NCBI GenBank assembly: GCA_964354155.1
Contig: CAYGYG010000001.1
Location: 124,001 to 188,000, forward strand
Direction: 5' to 3'
Source of the DNA: CAYGYG01 sp964354155
GTDB lineage: Bacteria > Hydrothermota > Tepidihabitantia > SM23-42 > CAYGYG01
DNA: 64,000 nucleotides
The notes beneath the pieces were generated by a model. The model was not told the DNA's origin. It searched no databases and saw only the letters and a list, made by a program, of their open reading frames with translations. A program made the position numbers and the translations under genes. How positions within the stretch are numbered: the stretch's first letter is position 1; each line of letters starts with the position of its first letter. Positions 16,459 to 25,545 of this stretch are shown piece by piece.

Positions 16459-18036
16459 ATGTTGAATTTGCTACTGTTTCTGGTTGCGGTTGAGGTCAAT
16501 TCCAAGGTCGATTCGGTGGTGGTCTACCCGGATCGGGTCCTGGTTTCGCGGGTCGCCTATGTGAACCTTCAGGCCGAAACGAAACTCGTATTCTCCAACC
16601 TGCCCGGCGGTCTTGACGACCAGTCGGTAAGGATCAAGGCGCAAGGCGTGACGATCGGGGAGATTCAGGTTTTGCGTGGCTATGCCAAGGAACCACATCC
16701 CCGGGTCAAAGAGCTTGAGGCGAGAATTAAAGCGCTAGAAATCGAAGACCGAACGCTCACCGACGAGACGACCGTGATGCAGGCCAAAGAAAAACTCTTA
16801 AGTTCGATTTCGGTCGGCTCCGCCGATGTCATTTCCAAGGAGATTTACACCGGCAAGGTGGCCCCGGCCGCGTGGCAGCAGGGCGTAAGGTTTGTGGTCG
16901 ATGAACTGATGAAGACCAGGATCAGGGTCGCCGAGATTGAGCGTGCGAAAATCACTTTGAGCGAGAAACTCGATGCGCTGCGGCGCGAGCTGGGCGATGT
17001 CAAGGCGGTCGAAGAGAACCGGAAGGCAGTCGTCTTCGATGCCCAGCCCAAGACCGCTCAAAGCTACAAGCTTGAACTCAGCTACCTGATCAGCGGCGCG
17101 AGCTGGCGTACTTATTATGATCTGAGAGCCGATCCTTCGGCGCGGCAGGTCTCCATTTCCTATTACAGCAAGACGAGCCAGCGCACCGGCGAAGATTGGG
17201 ACGAAGCCAAGATCGTCTTATCTACGGCCCAGCCCGTGTTCGGGGGGGCGGCGCCGACACCTGATCCCTGGTATATCACTATTCGGGAACCGGAATACGC
17301 CGAGAGGAAAGATGCCGAGGGCCTGATGAGGGCGGCCGAGGCCGCCAAACCCCTCAGTATGCCGGCGGTACTGGCCCCGGCGGCTCCGCCGTCGGCCCCT
17401 CCGGTTGAGGCCGGCATTTCCATTTGGTACCCTCTGCCCGGCCGCTACACGATCAAGAGCGGCGATCAGGAGCGGAAGATCTTGATTACGAACCGGGAAT
17501 TCGAGGCCTCGTTCGACTACTTCATCATGCCGCGCGTGACGCAGTTCGCCTACTCAATCGGCAATGCCAAGAACACGAGCGATTACCTCTTTTTAGCCGG
17601 CCATGGCGGAACCTATGTGGGCGATGATTTTACCGGCAATACCTACGTGTCCGACATTGCGCCGGAAGAGTCTTTGCGGCTTTCCTTCGGGGTGGATGAA
17701 CGGATCCGAATCAAGCGCGAGACGAAGAAAATGAAAGTGAACAAGGGCGGCATGTTCGGCGGCAAGACCAAGTACGAGTTTGTCTACGAGAATGTCATTG
17801 AAAACTTCCACACCAAAGAGGTCTCCTGCCGTATCGTCGACCAGGTCCCCTTGCCCAACCATCCGGACATCAAGGTGGTCGACGTGAAGCTCGTGCCCAA
17901 GCCCGACGAGGAAGATAAGGACCGCGGCATCTACTCCTGGTTGACCAAGCTCGGCGCCAAGGCGAAGTACACAGTAACGGTTTCGTTTACGGTCGAAGCC
18001 CCGTCCGATGCGCGGATCGACGGGCTCATCTACTAG
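16459..18036 (+). CDS. DUF4139/MuiA-like protein, paralogue 1
   Basis: 525 residues from the ATG at 16459, chosen because GGAGG lies 6 nt upstream; the 25 codons before it (from 16384) have no support. A short hydrophobic N-terminus (LNLLLFLVAVEV) may be a signal or anchor. An N-terminal DUF4140-like strand region (KVDSVVVYPDRVLVSR), a coiled coil about 90-200, then the DUF4139 beta domain (ELSYLISGASWRTYYDLR, ISYYSKTSQRTGEDWDEAKI). These are the mucoidy-inhibitor MuiA domains; their molecular role is unknown. A Pro/Ala-rich linker lies about 310-340. Its neighbour at 18340 is a close paralogue. Confidence 0.87.
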   Translation: MLNLLLFLVAVEVNSKVDSVVVYPDRVLVSRVAYVNLQAETKLVFSNLPGGLDDQSVRIKAQGVTIGEIQVLRGYAKEPHPRVKELEARIKALEIEDRTLTDETTVMQAKEKLLSSISVGSADVISKEIYTGKVAPAAWQQGVRFVVDELMKTRIRVAEIERAKITLSEKLDALRRELGDVKAVEENRKAVVFDAQPKTAQSYKLELSYLISGASWRTYYDLRADPSARQVSISYYSKTSQRTGEDWDEAKIVLSTAQPVFGGAAPTPDPWYITIREPEYAERKDAEGLMRAAEAAKPLSMPAVLAPAAPPSAPPVEAGISIWYPLPGRYTIKSGDQERKILITNREFEASFDYFIMPRVTQFAYSIGNAKNTSDYLFLAGHGGTYVGDDFTGNTYVSDIAPEESLRLSFGVDERIRIKRETKKMKVNKGGMFGGKTKYEFVYENVIENFHTKEVSCRIVDQVPLPNHPDIKVVDVKLVPKPDEEDKDRGIYSWLTKLGAKAKYTVTVSFTVEAPSDARIDGLIY

Positions 18037-18037
18037 T

Positions 18038-18281
18038 GGTCTGTGACATAAGTTAAGGTCAACGAACATTGACCCCAATACAGACCGCTGCGGGGGGTTT
18101 TAGGGGCGTGAAGTCTCACCCCCTAAGGGGTTACAATTACGAAAGTTGCCGGTGGCAAGTTTCGTAATGTCATAGGGGCGAGAGCCCCTGTGAAAGTGCT
18201 GTGTTACCTCACAACAAGTTGCCGAAATTCATGTAACACAGCACTAGTATCGTGCCCCGGACGGGTTTTTGCGCCGGGGCA
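18038..18281. repeat. Run of six consecutive hairpins between two paralogues
   Basis: Perfect or nearly perfect inverted repeats follow each other without gaps: (1) GGTCTGT 18038-18044 / 18080-18086 with inner GGTCAA / TTGACC; (2) TTAGGGG 18100-18106 / CCCCTAA 18120-18126 with inner GTGA / TCAC; (3) a 15-bp stem 18136-18150 / 18154-18168 with one mismatch; (4) AGGGGC / GCCCCT 18174-18189; (5) a perfect 13-bp stem 18195-18207 / 18233-18245; (6) TGCCCCGG / CCGGGGCA 18253-18281. The stems differ in sequence, so this is not a CRISPR or a simple repeat. None has a T tail. No gene fits here. Confidence 0.85.
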
Positions 18282-18339
18282 TAACGACTTATCGGAAGGG
18301 TCGCACTGGTTCAGTTGAGGATACCACAAGGAGGACAGC

Positions 18340-19902
18340 GTGTCGGACAAGCCAGCAATCCAGGCCGATTCAAAGGTAAGTTCAGTAATTATCTACAATG
18401 ACCGAGCCTTGGTCACCCGCACGGCCAAGGTCACCGTGGAGAAGGAGTCAGATCTGGTCTTTGCCGGACTACCCGGCGGTCTTGACGACCAGTCGGTGCG
18501 GGTCAAAGCCAAAGGTTTGACGATCGGCGAAATCCAAATCCGGACCGGCTACGAAAAGCAACCCCACCCTCGGGTCAAAGAGATCCAGGATCGAATCAAG
18601 GCGCTTGAAATCGACGACCGCAAGTTGGCTGACGAGTATGCCATCACCAAAGAGAAAGAGAAATTCCTAAGCTCGATTGCGACCAGTTCGGCAACGCTGA
18701 TCACGAAAGAGATAAACTCGGCGCAAGTATCGCCCCAATCCTGGCGGGAAGGCCTCAAGTTCATCGTTGAAGAGTTGACCAGGTCCCGGACGCGGGTTGC
18801 CGAAATTGAACGGGAGCGGACCGAACTCAAGGAAAAGATCAGCGCGGCGAATCAGGAGCTAAACGATATTCGGGCTGATGTTGAACAACGGAAGGCGATT
18901 ACGTTCGATGTTCAGCCGGAGAAGGCGCAAGGCTACGAGATCGAGCTGAGCTACGTCATCTACGGGGCAAGCTGGTGGACTTACTATGAACTGCGCGGCC
19001 ACCCGGTCGAGAAACAGCTTGAGATTTCGTACTTCGGCAAGGTTAGTCAGCGTACCGGCGAAGACTGGGATGATACCAAGCTCATTCTGTCGACCGGCAT
19101 GCCGGCGCTCGGCGGTGTGGCGCCGGAACCATCGCCGTGGTACATCAGCTTGTACCGCGCCCGACCCCAGGGCGTGGCCTATGCCGCGGATGAGTGCCGT
19201 TCCGTTGCCCAAGCCCCCAAGGCGAAGCGGGAGATGACGGAAGAAGAAGCTCCGCCTGAGCCGGTGCCGGTCGAAGCCGGCATTGCCATCTTGTATCCCT
19301 TACCCGGCAAGTACACGATCAAGAGCGGTGACCAGGAGCGGAAGATCTTGATCAAGAAGATGCCGTTTGAGGCCGAATTCGCATACTCAACCCTGCCCCG
19401 CATTTCCCAGCTTGCCTATCTCACCGGCAAGATCAAAAACGCGACCGATTTTCTCCTGCTGGCCGGGGAAGGCAATACCTACGTCGGGGACGATTTCACG
19501 GGCCGGGTCTACGTACCGACGGTGGTGCCGGACGATTTCCTCACCGCATCCCTGGGCGTGGACGAGCGGGTCAAAGTCAAGCGCGAGCTAAAGAAGATGA
19601 AGGTTGACAAGGGCGGCATTTTCGGCTCCAAGACCAAACACGAGATGGCCTACGAGAACTCAATCGAGAACTTCCACAGCAAGGAACTGACCTGCAAGAT
19701 CGTCGACCAGGTTCCGGTTCCGACCGACCCCAGTATAAAAGTGAGCGACGTCAGGTTCGAACCGAAGCCGACTGAAGAGAACAAGGACCAGGGCATATAC
19801 ACCTGGAAAGTCGTGCTGCAGCCCAAGGCTAAGTTTGTTATCAAGGTCTCGTTCTCGGTCGAAGCCCCGGGCGAAGCGGAAATCCAGGGGCTTTCTGCTT
19901 AA
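18340..19902 (+). CDS. DUF4139/MuiA-like protein, paralogue 2
   Basis: 520 residues from a GTG with AAGGAGG 5 nt upstream. It matches paralogue 1 through its whole length (LPGGLDDQSVR, GLTIGEIQ, SQRTGEDWD, YTIKSGDQERKILI, VGDDFTG and KKMKV-KGG are shared). Unlike paralogue 1 it has no hydrophobic N-terminus, so the two copies may sit in different compartments. Coiled coil about 80-190, DUF4139 beta domain after it. Function unknown. A GCCATAC / GTATGGC stem (19908-19937) follows the stop, without a T tail. Confidence 0.87.
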   Translation: MSDKPAIQADSKVSSVIIYNDRALVTRTAKVTVEKESDLVFAGLPGGLDDQSVRVKAKGLTIGEIQIRTGYEKQPHPRVKEIQDRIKALEIDDRKLADEYAITKEKEKFLSSIATSSATLITKEINSAQVSPQSWREGLKFIVEELTRSRTRVAEIERERTELKEKISAANQELNDIRADVEQRKAITFDVQPEKAQGYEIELSYVIYGASWWTYYELRGHPVEKQLEISYFGKVSQRTGEDWDDTKLILSTGMPALGGVAPEPSPWYISLYRARPQGVAYAADECRSVAQAPKAKREMTEEEAPPEPVPVEAGIAILYPLPGKYTIKSGDQERKILIKKMPFEAEFAYSTLPRISQLAYLTGKIKNATDFLLLAGEGNTYVGDDFTGRVYVPTVVPDDFLTASLGVDERVKVKRELKKMKVDKGGIFGSKTKHEMAYENSIENFHSKELTCKIVDQVPVPTDPSIKVSDVRFEPKPTEENKDQGIYTWKVVLQPKAKFVIKVSFSVEAPGEAEIQGLSA

Positions 19903-19988
19903 GTCAAGCCATACTGTTGGGTTCCAGCCGGTATGGCCGATATTGGCGCTTTTATATCCAATTATGACTAATTATATATAAATTCATA

Positions 19989-20016
19989 TTGACAAAACAG
20001 TGGATTTATGTATAAT
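19989..20016 (+). promoter_or_regulatory. Promoter of the barrel/lipoprotein pair
   Basis: Perfect TTGACA (19989-19994), 16 bp, perfect TATAAT (20011-20016), in an AT-rich stretch. Predicted start near 20023; the leader of about 85 nt ends with AAGGAGG. Confidence 0.85.
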
Positions 20017-20107
20017 TGTGCCCAGAACAGGCAAGAGGAGGTGAGGTCTTCTCAAAGAACAAGTGTTTTCTTGCTTTGCGAAGGGTCAACTTTAACAAGG
20101 AGGTAAA

Positions 20108-21751
20108 ATGAAATACCTGATGACCCTTATGGTCCTGGTTGGGATTGGCTTGGCTTTCACGCCCAACTCGTTTCGACTGCAGTCGACAGCGTACCTGTTT
20201 GAAGATGACTACGACCTGATATTCGATCCTGCGCGGCTGCCCCTTATCGAAGGTTCCCGTCTTTATACGAACCTATCCAATCTCGTCAGCAGTGATGAGG
20301 ATGTGTTCGGTCCGATCAGCATGGACTACTACCTTTTTGCTGGCTCGACCAAGCTCGGCTCGGTCTATCCGGGGATGATCTACGACAACTACTCAGCCAA
20401 GGATCCTAACTACACCGGCCTGCGGGACCGTTTCGGTGATTCGCTGTACGGCGATGCGCAGACCGACTCGATCAGCCTGTTCGACCTGGACGGCAACGGC
20501 CTGTATGACTACAAGACCGTTGATGCGCGCAAGGCCAGCGCCTGGGATAAAGAAACCAACGTCAACTTCCTGCTCGGCTTCGGCAAGCGAGTGGGTGAGA
20601 ACATGCGCGTCGGGTTCGGCTACTACCGGTTCGTCGACCGGTTCAAGAACATCTCGCCCGCCTTCAACCACGTCTACGATCGAAAGGACTCCAATCTCGT
20701 CAGTTCGATCTGGACTTATTCGCGTTATGATTCAGCGACCGGTGAATACAACAGCTTCGACAACGGGCACGAGTTCCATCTCAGCGGCTGGCGCGATGCG
20801 GAGAAGATGAATGTGGGTCTCGGAGTCAAATTCATCATGGAGTCGTACGGTTACGAAAATATGACTACCTCCATGCTGGATGAGAATCGCAGTCCGAACA
20901 ATCCCGCGGTTGTCGACTACAAGAAAGTCAACGTTACCGATTCGACCGACTTCACGCACTCCGGTTTCAGCATTCCGGTCACGGCGAAAGTGTTCTACAA
21001 CTGGAACGAGAAGACCCAGAGCCGATTCTACCTGACCTACGAAATGGGGAACTTCAACATCGTTGACGATGCGCGGGGCTACGGCGTTGTCTCGGCTGAC
21101 AGCACCTGCCGGCCCGGCTTGATGCTGGTCAACGATACGATCAACCACAACTACTTCGGCAAGTATAGCGAGAGCAACATCACGCTCAACACCCAGCACT
21201 TCTTCAAGGTCTCGGACCGCGTCGACCTGGCCTTCGGCCTCGGCGTGGCCAACGAGACCTACTCGGACGAGGTGAATGACAGCATGGTAACCTACCGGCA
21301 CCTTTCATACAATGACGGCGACACGCTGGCGGATCGCGATGACTCGACCGTCGTGACGAACGGCGTCGAGTACTGGAAGTCGATGGGTACCGGGGTCACC
21401 AGGTCGCTCTGGCTGCCTGTAGGCGTTGAATTCAAAGTGATCAACCCGCTGGTGCTGAGACTCGGTGCCATCCACACGATCACGATGTACGATGACACCC
21501 AGACCGAGAACTTGGTCGAGATCAATCCGCTCAAGACCAAGGTCACGTATGGCGACGGTACAACCCGTGAAGCGATCGCGAACCAAACCCGCAAACCTTC
21601 GACCGTAACACCGAAACCGACCACGAGTGTCACGACCTACACCTACGGCATCGGCTGGGCGGCCGCCGAGAACCTGCAGATCGACCTGATGGGCTTTGCC
21701 CGACTCACCGATCTGACGAACTGGAAGCTGTCCGCAACCTTTAAATTCTAA
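20108..21751 (+). CDS. Outer-membrane beta-barrel protein, function unknown
   Basis: 547 residues with a signal peptide (about 1-17, MKYLMTLMVLVGIGLAF). The rest is made of alternating amphipathic strands rich in Tyr, Asp and Asn (VGFGYYRFVDRF, MNVGLGVKFIMESYGY, ITLNTQHFFKVSDRVDLAFGLG) and it ends in a strand with terminal Phe (WKLSATFKF), the usual C-terminal signal of outer-membrane barrels. DLDGNGLYDY resembles a calcium loop. AAGGAGG before the ATG fixes the start. It is paired with a lipoprotein 15 nt downstream, suggesting they work together at the outer membrane. Confidence 0.82.
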   Translation: MKYLMTLMVLVGIGLAFTPNSFRLQSTAYLFEDDYDLIFDPARLPLIEGSRLYTNLSNLVSSDEDVFGPISMDYYLFAGSTKLGSVYPGMIYDNYSAKDPNYTGLRDRFGDSLYGDAQTDSISLFDLDGNGLYDYKTVDARKASAWDKETNVNFLLGFGKRVGENMRVGFGYYRFVDRFKNISPAFNHVYDRKDSNLVSSIWTYSRYDSATGEYNSFDNGHEFHLSGWRDAEKMNVGLGVKFIMESYGYENMTTSMLDENRSPNNPAVVDYKKVNVTDSTDFTHSGFSIPVTAKVFYNWNEKTQSRFYLTYEMGNFNIVDDARGYGVVSADSTCRPGLMLVNDTINHNYFGKYSESNITLNTQHFFKVSDRVDLAFGLGVANETYSDEVNDSMVTYRHLSYNDGDTLADRDDSTVVTNGVEYWKSMGTGVTRSLWLPVGVEFKVINPLVLRLGAIHTITMYDDTQTENLVEINPLKTKVTYGDGTTREAIANQTRKPSTVTPKPTTSVTTYTYGIGWAAAENLQIDLMGFARLTDLTNWKLSATFKF

Positions 21752-21766
21752 CTGCAGGAGGCAGAG

Positions 21767-22987
21767 ATGAAAAAGCTCCTAATCATTTCCGCGGCAATCC
21801 TTCTGGTGCTTGCCTGCGGTAAGAAAGACAATCCCCTGGAGATTGACAAGATCCTGGTCGGGGGCGGCGATGCCGATCTTTGCACCGTGGCGGGTGTGAG
21901 TCCGGGCAACCGAACCCAACTCGTAGATGAAAATCCGTCTACCACGCCGATCGAAGCAACGGTCCAGGTCGTTTTCAGCAACTTCATGGACCCGGCATCT
22001 CTGACCAGCACGAGTGTGAAGGTCAAGAGCACGACGTCCGGCAGCGAGATCACGACCGTGCTGAACTACAACAAGGACGCCAGGGTGCTGTTCATCCGTT
22101 CCGATAACTGGCCTACGTCCCAGGCGTTTCTGCTGACGATCGTGTCCGGTGCGAGTGGCGCGAAGAACGTGTTCGGCACGGCGATCGACGGTGATGCCGA
22201 CAACTTCGACGACGGTACGCCATATGATGACTATCTCTCGACCTTCTTCACCGCGGGCAGTGCCGCCGACAGCTGCGTTGGTGTGATCGCGGACCAGGCG
22301 CGGATCGCCTCGATCACGCCGGCCCGGGCCATGAACACCAACCTGCGGCCAGCGGTCGCGGTTACGTTCAATCGCGCCATGGATACGTTGACCTTCACCG
22401 GCTCGACGATCCAGCTGGCGGCCGAAGGCGGCGCACCGGTCTCGGTGACCTGGGCGCCTAAGACGCCAACCGTGGCTTCGTTCACGCCCTCGGCGGATCT
22501 GAGCTACGGCACCAAGTACATCATCAAGGTCGTGAGCAAAGACACAAAGAGCATCCAACTGGCTAATACACCGGCCTATCTGGTTCCGCTCGACGGCAAC
22601 CGCAACGGACCGCAGCAGACCGAGCCGGATACAATAACCTACTTTGTCTGCGATACGGCCGCGGCTCCGACCGTGACGGCCGCGAGGATCACTGGTGGCG
22701 TCAGCTTCACCTTCTCGCGGATCATGGATACGACCACGACCTCGACGGTGAATGTCAAGGTCTTCGACCGCGATGGCTATGTGCCCGGAAGTTTCGTCTT
22801 CTCGACCCCGGGCGGCAACACGACCAGGATCGAGTACTACTTCCAGCGTACCGTGACCCTCCCCCTGGACGCCTTCGTCAGCAAGGAAGCGAAGGCCACT
22901 AACGGCAAGAAACTGGATGGTGAGACGACCCCCAACGGTATCGGCGGCGAACCATGGGATGATTACTGGAGAAGGAACGTGCCGTAG
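21767..22987 (+). CDS. Lipoprotein with Ig-like (Big_5-type) domains
   Basis: 406 residues. Signal peptide with lipobox LVLAC-G (Cys about 17). Two or three copies of an SbsA/Big_5-type Ig-like repeat are visible: PIEATVQVVFSNFMDPASLTST, LRPAVAVTFNRAMDTLTFTGST and VSFTFSRIMDTTTTSTV each carry the F-x-x-x-MD core. Such domains serve as spacers or adhesive modules on surface proteins. It is co-transcribed with the barrel gene and closed by a strong terminator. Confidence 0.84.
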   Translation: MKKLLIISAAILLVLACGKKDNPLEIDKILVGGGDADLCTVAGVSPGNRTQLVDENPSTTPIEATVQVVFSNFMDPASLTSTSVKVKSTTSGSEITTVLNYNKDARVLFIRSDNWPTSQAFLLTIVSGASGAKNVFGTAIDGDADNFDDGTPYDDYLSTFFTAGSAADSCVGVIADQARIASITPARAMNTNLRPAVAVTFNRAMDTLTFTGSTIQLAAEGGAPVSVTWAPKTPTVASFTPSADLSYGTKYIIKVVSKDTKSIQLANTPAYLVPLDGNRNGPQQTEPDTITYFVCDTAAAPTVTAARITGGVSFTFSRIMDTTTTSTVNVKVFDRDGYVPGSFVFSTPGGNTTRIEYYFQRTVTLPLDAFVSKEAKATNGKKLDGETTPNGIGGEPWDDYWRRNVP

Positions 22988-23002
22988 AGTCGGTAAAGAA
23001 TC

Positions 23003-23036
23003 AAAGGGAAGGCCGGCAACGGCCTTCCCTTTTTTT
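23003..23036 (+). terminator. Intrinsic terminator after the lipoprotein gene
   Basis: Perfect 10-bp stem GGGAAGGCCG / CGGCCTTCCC with tetraloop GCAA, followed by seven T. Confidence 0.95.
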
Positions 23037-23125
23037 GTACCATCAAGTGAGTCTGGTGTAGCGCGCGATAGATCACTCGACGTTCAAGTGACTTCGGCAA
23101 GCCTTCGGAATATCGTCAGTACCGG

Positions 23126-23163
23126 GATTGCCACGGGTCGATTGCATCGGCTCTCGCAATGAC
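23126..23163. repeat. Partial copy of the GTCATTGCGAG inverted-repeat element
   Basis: GGATTGCCACG at the left and CTCGCAATGAC at the right match the inner and right-end parts of the full element at 50111-50200. This copy has lost its left end. Intergenic, between the terminator and the mazG-like gene. Confidence 0.6.
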
Positions 23164-23279
23164 ACACACGGAGTTTGCTGAATACCCACAATCATGAGAA
23201 GAAGCTCCCAGAATGTGAAAATCTGTTGGACGCATCACACTGGGAAAGCGATATCGTAGAAAATCGCCCAAAATCGTTG

Positions 23280-23307
23280 TTGCTATGTCATGGGAAATTG
23301 CTATAAT
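23280..23307 (+). promoter_or_regulatory. Promoter of the MazG-like gene
   Basis: TTGCTA (23280-23285), 16 bp, TATAAT (23302-23307). The predicted start near 23314 rules out the ATG at 23310 as the gene start. Confidence 0.55.
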
Positions 23308-23336
23308 CGATGCGAACAAGATATCTTATGCTCGGC

Positions 23337-23621
23337 ATGACGCTTAACGAATACCAGACGCTCATCAAAGACATTTATTATGACAAAGACGCCAAGCGCG
23401 GTCTGGCCCGGACCTTCGGCTGGCTCGTCGAGGAGATCGGGGAGCTATCAAGGGCAATAAGGCAGGAAGACAAGGCCGCGATTCGAGAAGAGCTTGCCGA
23501 CTGTTTTGCCTGGCTCTTGAGCGTGGCTTCCATTCTGGAAGTCGACGCCGAGTCGGCGCTGGCCAAGTACCGGGACGGTTGTCCCAAGTGTCGTAAAAAA
23601 CCGTGCACATGCACAGAATGA
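23337..23621 (+). CDS. MazG-like nucleotide pyrophosphohydrolase
   Basis: 94 residues from the ATG at 23337 (MTLNEYQTLIKDIYYDKD); ATGs at 23328 and 23310 are also in frame, the latter excluded by the promoter. The metal-binding pattern EExxE ... ExxAD is present (WLVEEIGELSRAI, IREELADCFAWLLS). The C-terminus CPKCRKKPCTC is a small Cys cluster often seen at the end of these short proteins and may bind zinc. It hydrolyses non-canonical or damaged NTPs to NMPs, so it acts in nucleotide-pool cleaning. Confidence 0.86.
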   Translation: MTLNEYQTLIKDIYYDKDAKRGLARTFGWLVEEIGELSRAIRQEDKAAIREELADCFAWLLSVASILEVDAESALAKYRDGCPKCRKKPCTCTE

Positions 23622-23639
23622 AAGGAAAACCTGCAGAGG

Positions 23640-23694
23640 ATCAGATCATCAGGGCATCAGTAGGTAGAACACCAGCGTACCAGGATATCAGGAG
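23640..23694. repeat. Degenerate octamer tandem array (unit A[T/C]CAGNNN)
   Basis: Seven adjacent units read ATCAGATC, ATCAGGGC, ATCAGTAG, GTAGAAC, ACCAGCGT, ACCAGGAT and ATCAGGAG. The first five bases are kept and the last three vary, with one unit short by a base. Further right, CACTGTAATC occurs twice (23730-23760) and again near 27443. No coding potential. Confidence 0.75.
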
Positions 23695-23793
23695 CTAGCA
23701 TCTCCGTGATCTATCCGCACATCACTGTAATCATCGATGCCTTGCACCGTCTCCACTGTAATCAGCGCCAACTCCAGTTGGCGAGGAGGTTTC

Positions 23794-24912
23794 ATGCTTG
23801 AAGTCATTTTGGCCCTGAGCATCACCGCGCTATCCCCGCCGTCTGACGTCAGGGCCGTCGATACCCCCAACGACGGCGGAGGATCGATCGGTGTCCGCTG
23901 GCAGCTTTCCCCGGATGACGCGCTGGTCAGCGCTTATCGTATTGAAAGGGCTGAGGCCGGCAAGGATTTTGTGGATATCGGTTTTGTACCCCGGGCCACG
24001 GGTGTATTTGTCGATACCCGGGCGGCAGGCCGAGTCAAGTATTCCTATCGCATCGTTGCCCTCCAGGACACCATGCGGTCTGCTTCAGAACCGACCGGCG
24101 ACGTATTCAGTTACGGACAGTGGTTTCATACCGAGCGGGTCAATGTCATCGTCGGGATCATCATTTTTTGTGCACTGATCCTCTGGTTTGTATATCATGC
24201 CCGCCGGGGCAAGGAGCTCTTCATAAGACGAATCGCCGGACTGGATGCGGTCGAGGAAGCCGTGGGTCGGGCCACCGAAATGGGCAAGGCAATTCTCTAC
24301 GTGCCGGGCCTGGGATCGGTGGGTGATGTCGCGACGATTGCTTCGCTCAACATATTAGGCGAGGTGGCCCGCAAGACTGCCAAGTACGACACAACGCTGC
24401 TGGTGCCGAATCGCGACGCCATCGTCTTTACGGTCGCCCAGGCCATGGTTAAGGAGGCCTATACCCGGGAAGGCCGGCCCGACGCGTACAAAGAGGAGAA
24501 TGTCTTCTTCATCACCGACAGCCAATTTGCCTATGCCGCGGCCGTCGACGGTCTGATGGTGCGGGAGAAACCGGCAACCAATTTCTTCCTGGGCATGTTC
24601 TGGGCCGAATCATTGATCTTGGCCGAAACCGGGGCAACGACCGGGGCCATCCAGATTGCCGGTACGGACTCGGTCTACCAGCTGCCGTTTTTCATCACGG
24701 CGTGCGACTACACGCTGATCGGCGAAGAACTTTACGCCGCCTCGGCCTATCTTTCCCGCGAAGCCACCCTGCTCGGTTCGCTCAAAGCCCAGGACTACGG
24801 TAAGATAATCATCATCACCCTCATCATCCTTGGTTCGGCGCTCATGCTGGCCGGCACGATCGGTGGTCTCGGATTCCTCAGAGAGATCTACGGCTTCTTC
24901 TCGGTCAGCTAA
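23794..24912 (+). CDS. FN3-domain membrane protein (DUF6754-like), gene 1 of a four-gene membrane cassette
   Basis: 372 residues from the ATG at 23794 (GAGGAGG 4 nt upstream). Hydrophobic N-terminus 1-14, a fibronectin type III domain about 17-110 (PSDVRAVD, RWQLSPDDALVSAYRIERAEAG, YSYRIVALQD), a membrane helix about 125-145 (NVIVGIIIFCALILWFVYHA), then a cytoplasmic Rossmann-like domain (KAILYVPGLGSVGDVATIASLNILGEVARK, LLVPNRDAIVFTVAQAMV, VFFITDSQFAYAAAV) and a last membrane helix about 345-365. I take the middle domain to be of the uncharacterised DUF6754 type. A perfect CGCCAACT / AGTTGGCG hairpin (23766-23783) sits directly before the ribosome site. Three more membrane-protein genes follow with almost no gap. 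Confidence 0.75.
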   Translation: MLEVILALSITALSPPSDVRAVDTPNDGGGSIGVRWQLSPDDALVSAYRIERAEAGKDFVDIGFVPRATGVFVDTRAAGRVKYSYRIVALQDTMRSASEPTGDVFSYGQWFHTERVNVIVGIIIFCALILWFVYHARRGKELFIRRIAGLDAVEEAVGRATEMGKAILYVPGLGSVGDVATIASLNILGEVARKTAKYDTTLLVPNRDAIVFTVAQAMVKEAYTREGRPDAYKEENVFFITDSQFAYAAAVDGLMVREKPATNFFLGMFWAESLILAETGATTGAIQIAGTDSVYQLPFFITACDYTLIGEELYAASAYLSREATLLGSLKAQDYGKIIIITLIILGSALMLAGTIGGLGFLREIYGFFSVS

Positions 24913-24923
24913 GGAGGTTGACA

Positions 24924-25544
24924 ATGCAACGACGCATTCCCATGACGATCTGTCTCGTAATGGGGATTTTCATGATCGTCCAGTACATGATTCCTCATCG
25001 AGTCTCGACCCAGGCCTACGAAGAGATGCTGAAGTGGGACCGGATCATCATCGCCTTCGCCTTGATTCTCTCGACCGGAAGTCTGGTGACGCACCACTGG
25101 TCGAAAATCAGGCGGAAGAAACAAGGTTGGTACTTTAGCATTGTCACCCTGATCGGCCTGGCCATTACCGCATTCATTGGTGTGGGCTGGGGTATCCGGG
25201 CGGGCACGGCGCTTCACACCATCTTCATAAATATGATTGTGCCTCTGGGTTCGTCGATGTTTGCCATCCTGGCGTTCTACATGGCTTCGGCGGCCTATAG
25301 GGCATTCCGGGCGCGTAACAAGGAAGCGACCCTGCTTTTGATCGCGGCGTTTATCGTGATGCTGGGCATGGTGCCGATCGGTTCGTTTCTTTGGGACAAG
25401 CTGCCCGATGTCGCACAGTGGATTCTCAATGTGCCTAACCTGGCGGCCAAGCGGGCGATTTTCTTCGGCGTGGCGCTGGGCGTAATCGCGACTTCAATCA
25501 AGATTATCTTCGGCATCGAACGCGGCTGGATAGGAGGCAAGTGA
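24924..25544 (+). CDS. Polytopic membrane protein, cassette gene 2
   Basis: 206 residues with about six membrane helices (ICLVMGIFMIVQYMI; IIAFALILSTGSLV; WYFSIVTLIGLAITAFIG; TIFINMIVPLGSSMFAILAF; TLLLIAAFIVMLGMVPIG; AIFFGVALGVIATSIKIIFG). The soluble loops are short and rich in Arg/Lys on the inside. The ATG at 24924 has AAGGAGG 6 nt upstream; a TTG two codons earlier is less likely. I do not recognise the family. Only 11 nt separate it from gene 1 and 1 nt from gene 3. Confidence 0.78.
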   Translation: MQRRIPMTICLVMGIFMIVQYMIPHRVSTQAYEEMLKWDRIIIAFALILSTGSLVTHHWSKIRRKKQGWYFSIVTLIGLAITAFIGVGWGIRAGTALHTIFINMIVPLGSSMFAILAFYMASAAYRAFRARNKEATLLLIAAFIVMLGMVPIGSFLWDKLPDVAQWILNVPNLAAKRAIFFGVALGVIATSIKIIFGIERGWIGGK

Positions 25545-25545
25545 C

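Noticed and set aside
18038..18281. CRISPR array or attachment site between the MuiA paralogues
   Set aside because: The stems are different from one another, there are no equal repeats or spacers, and no cas or integrase gene is near.
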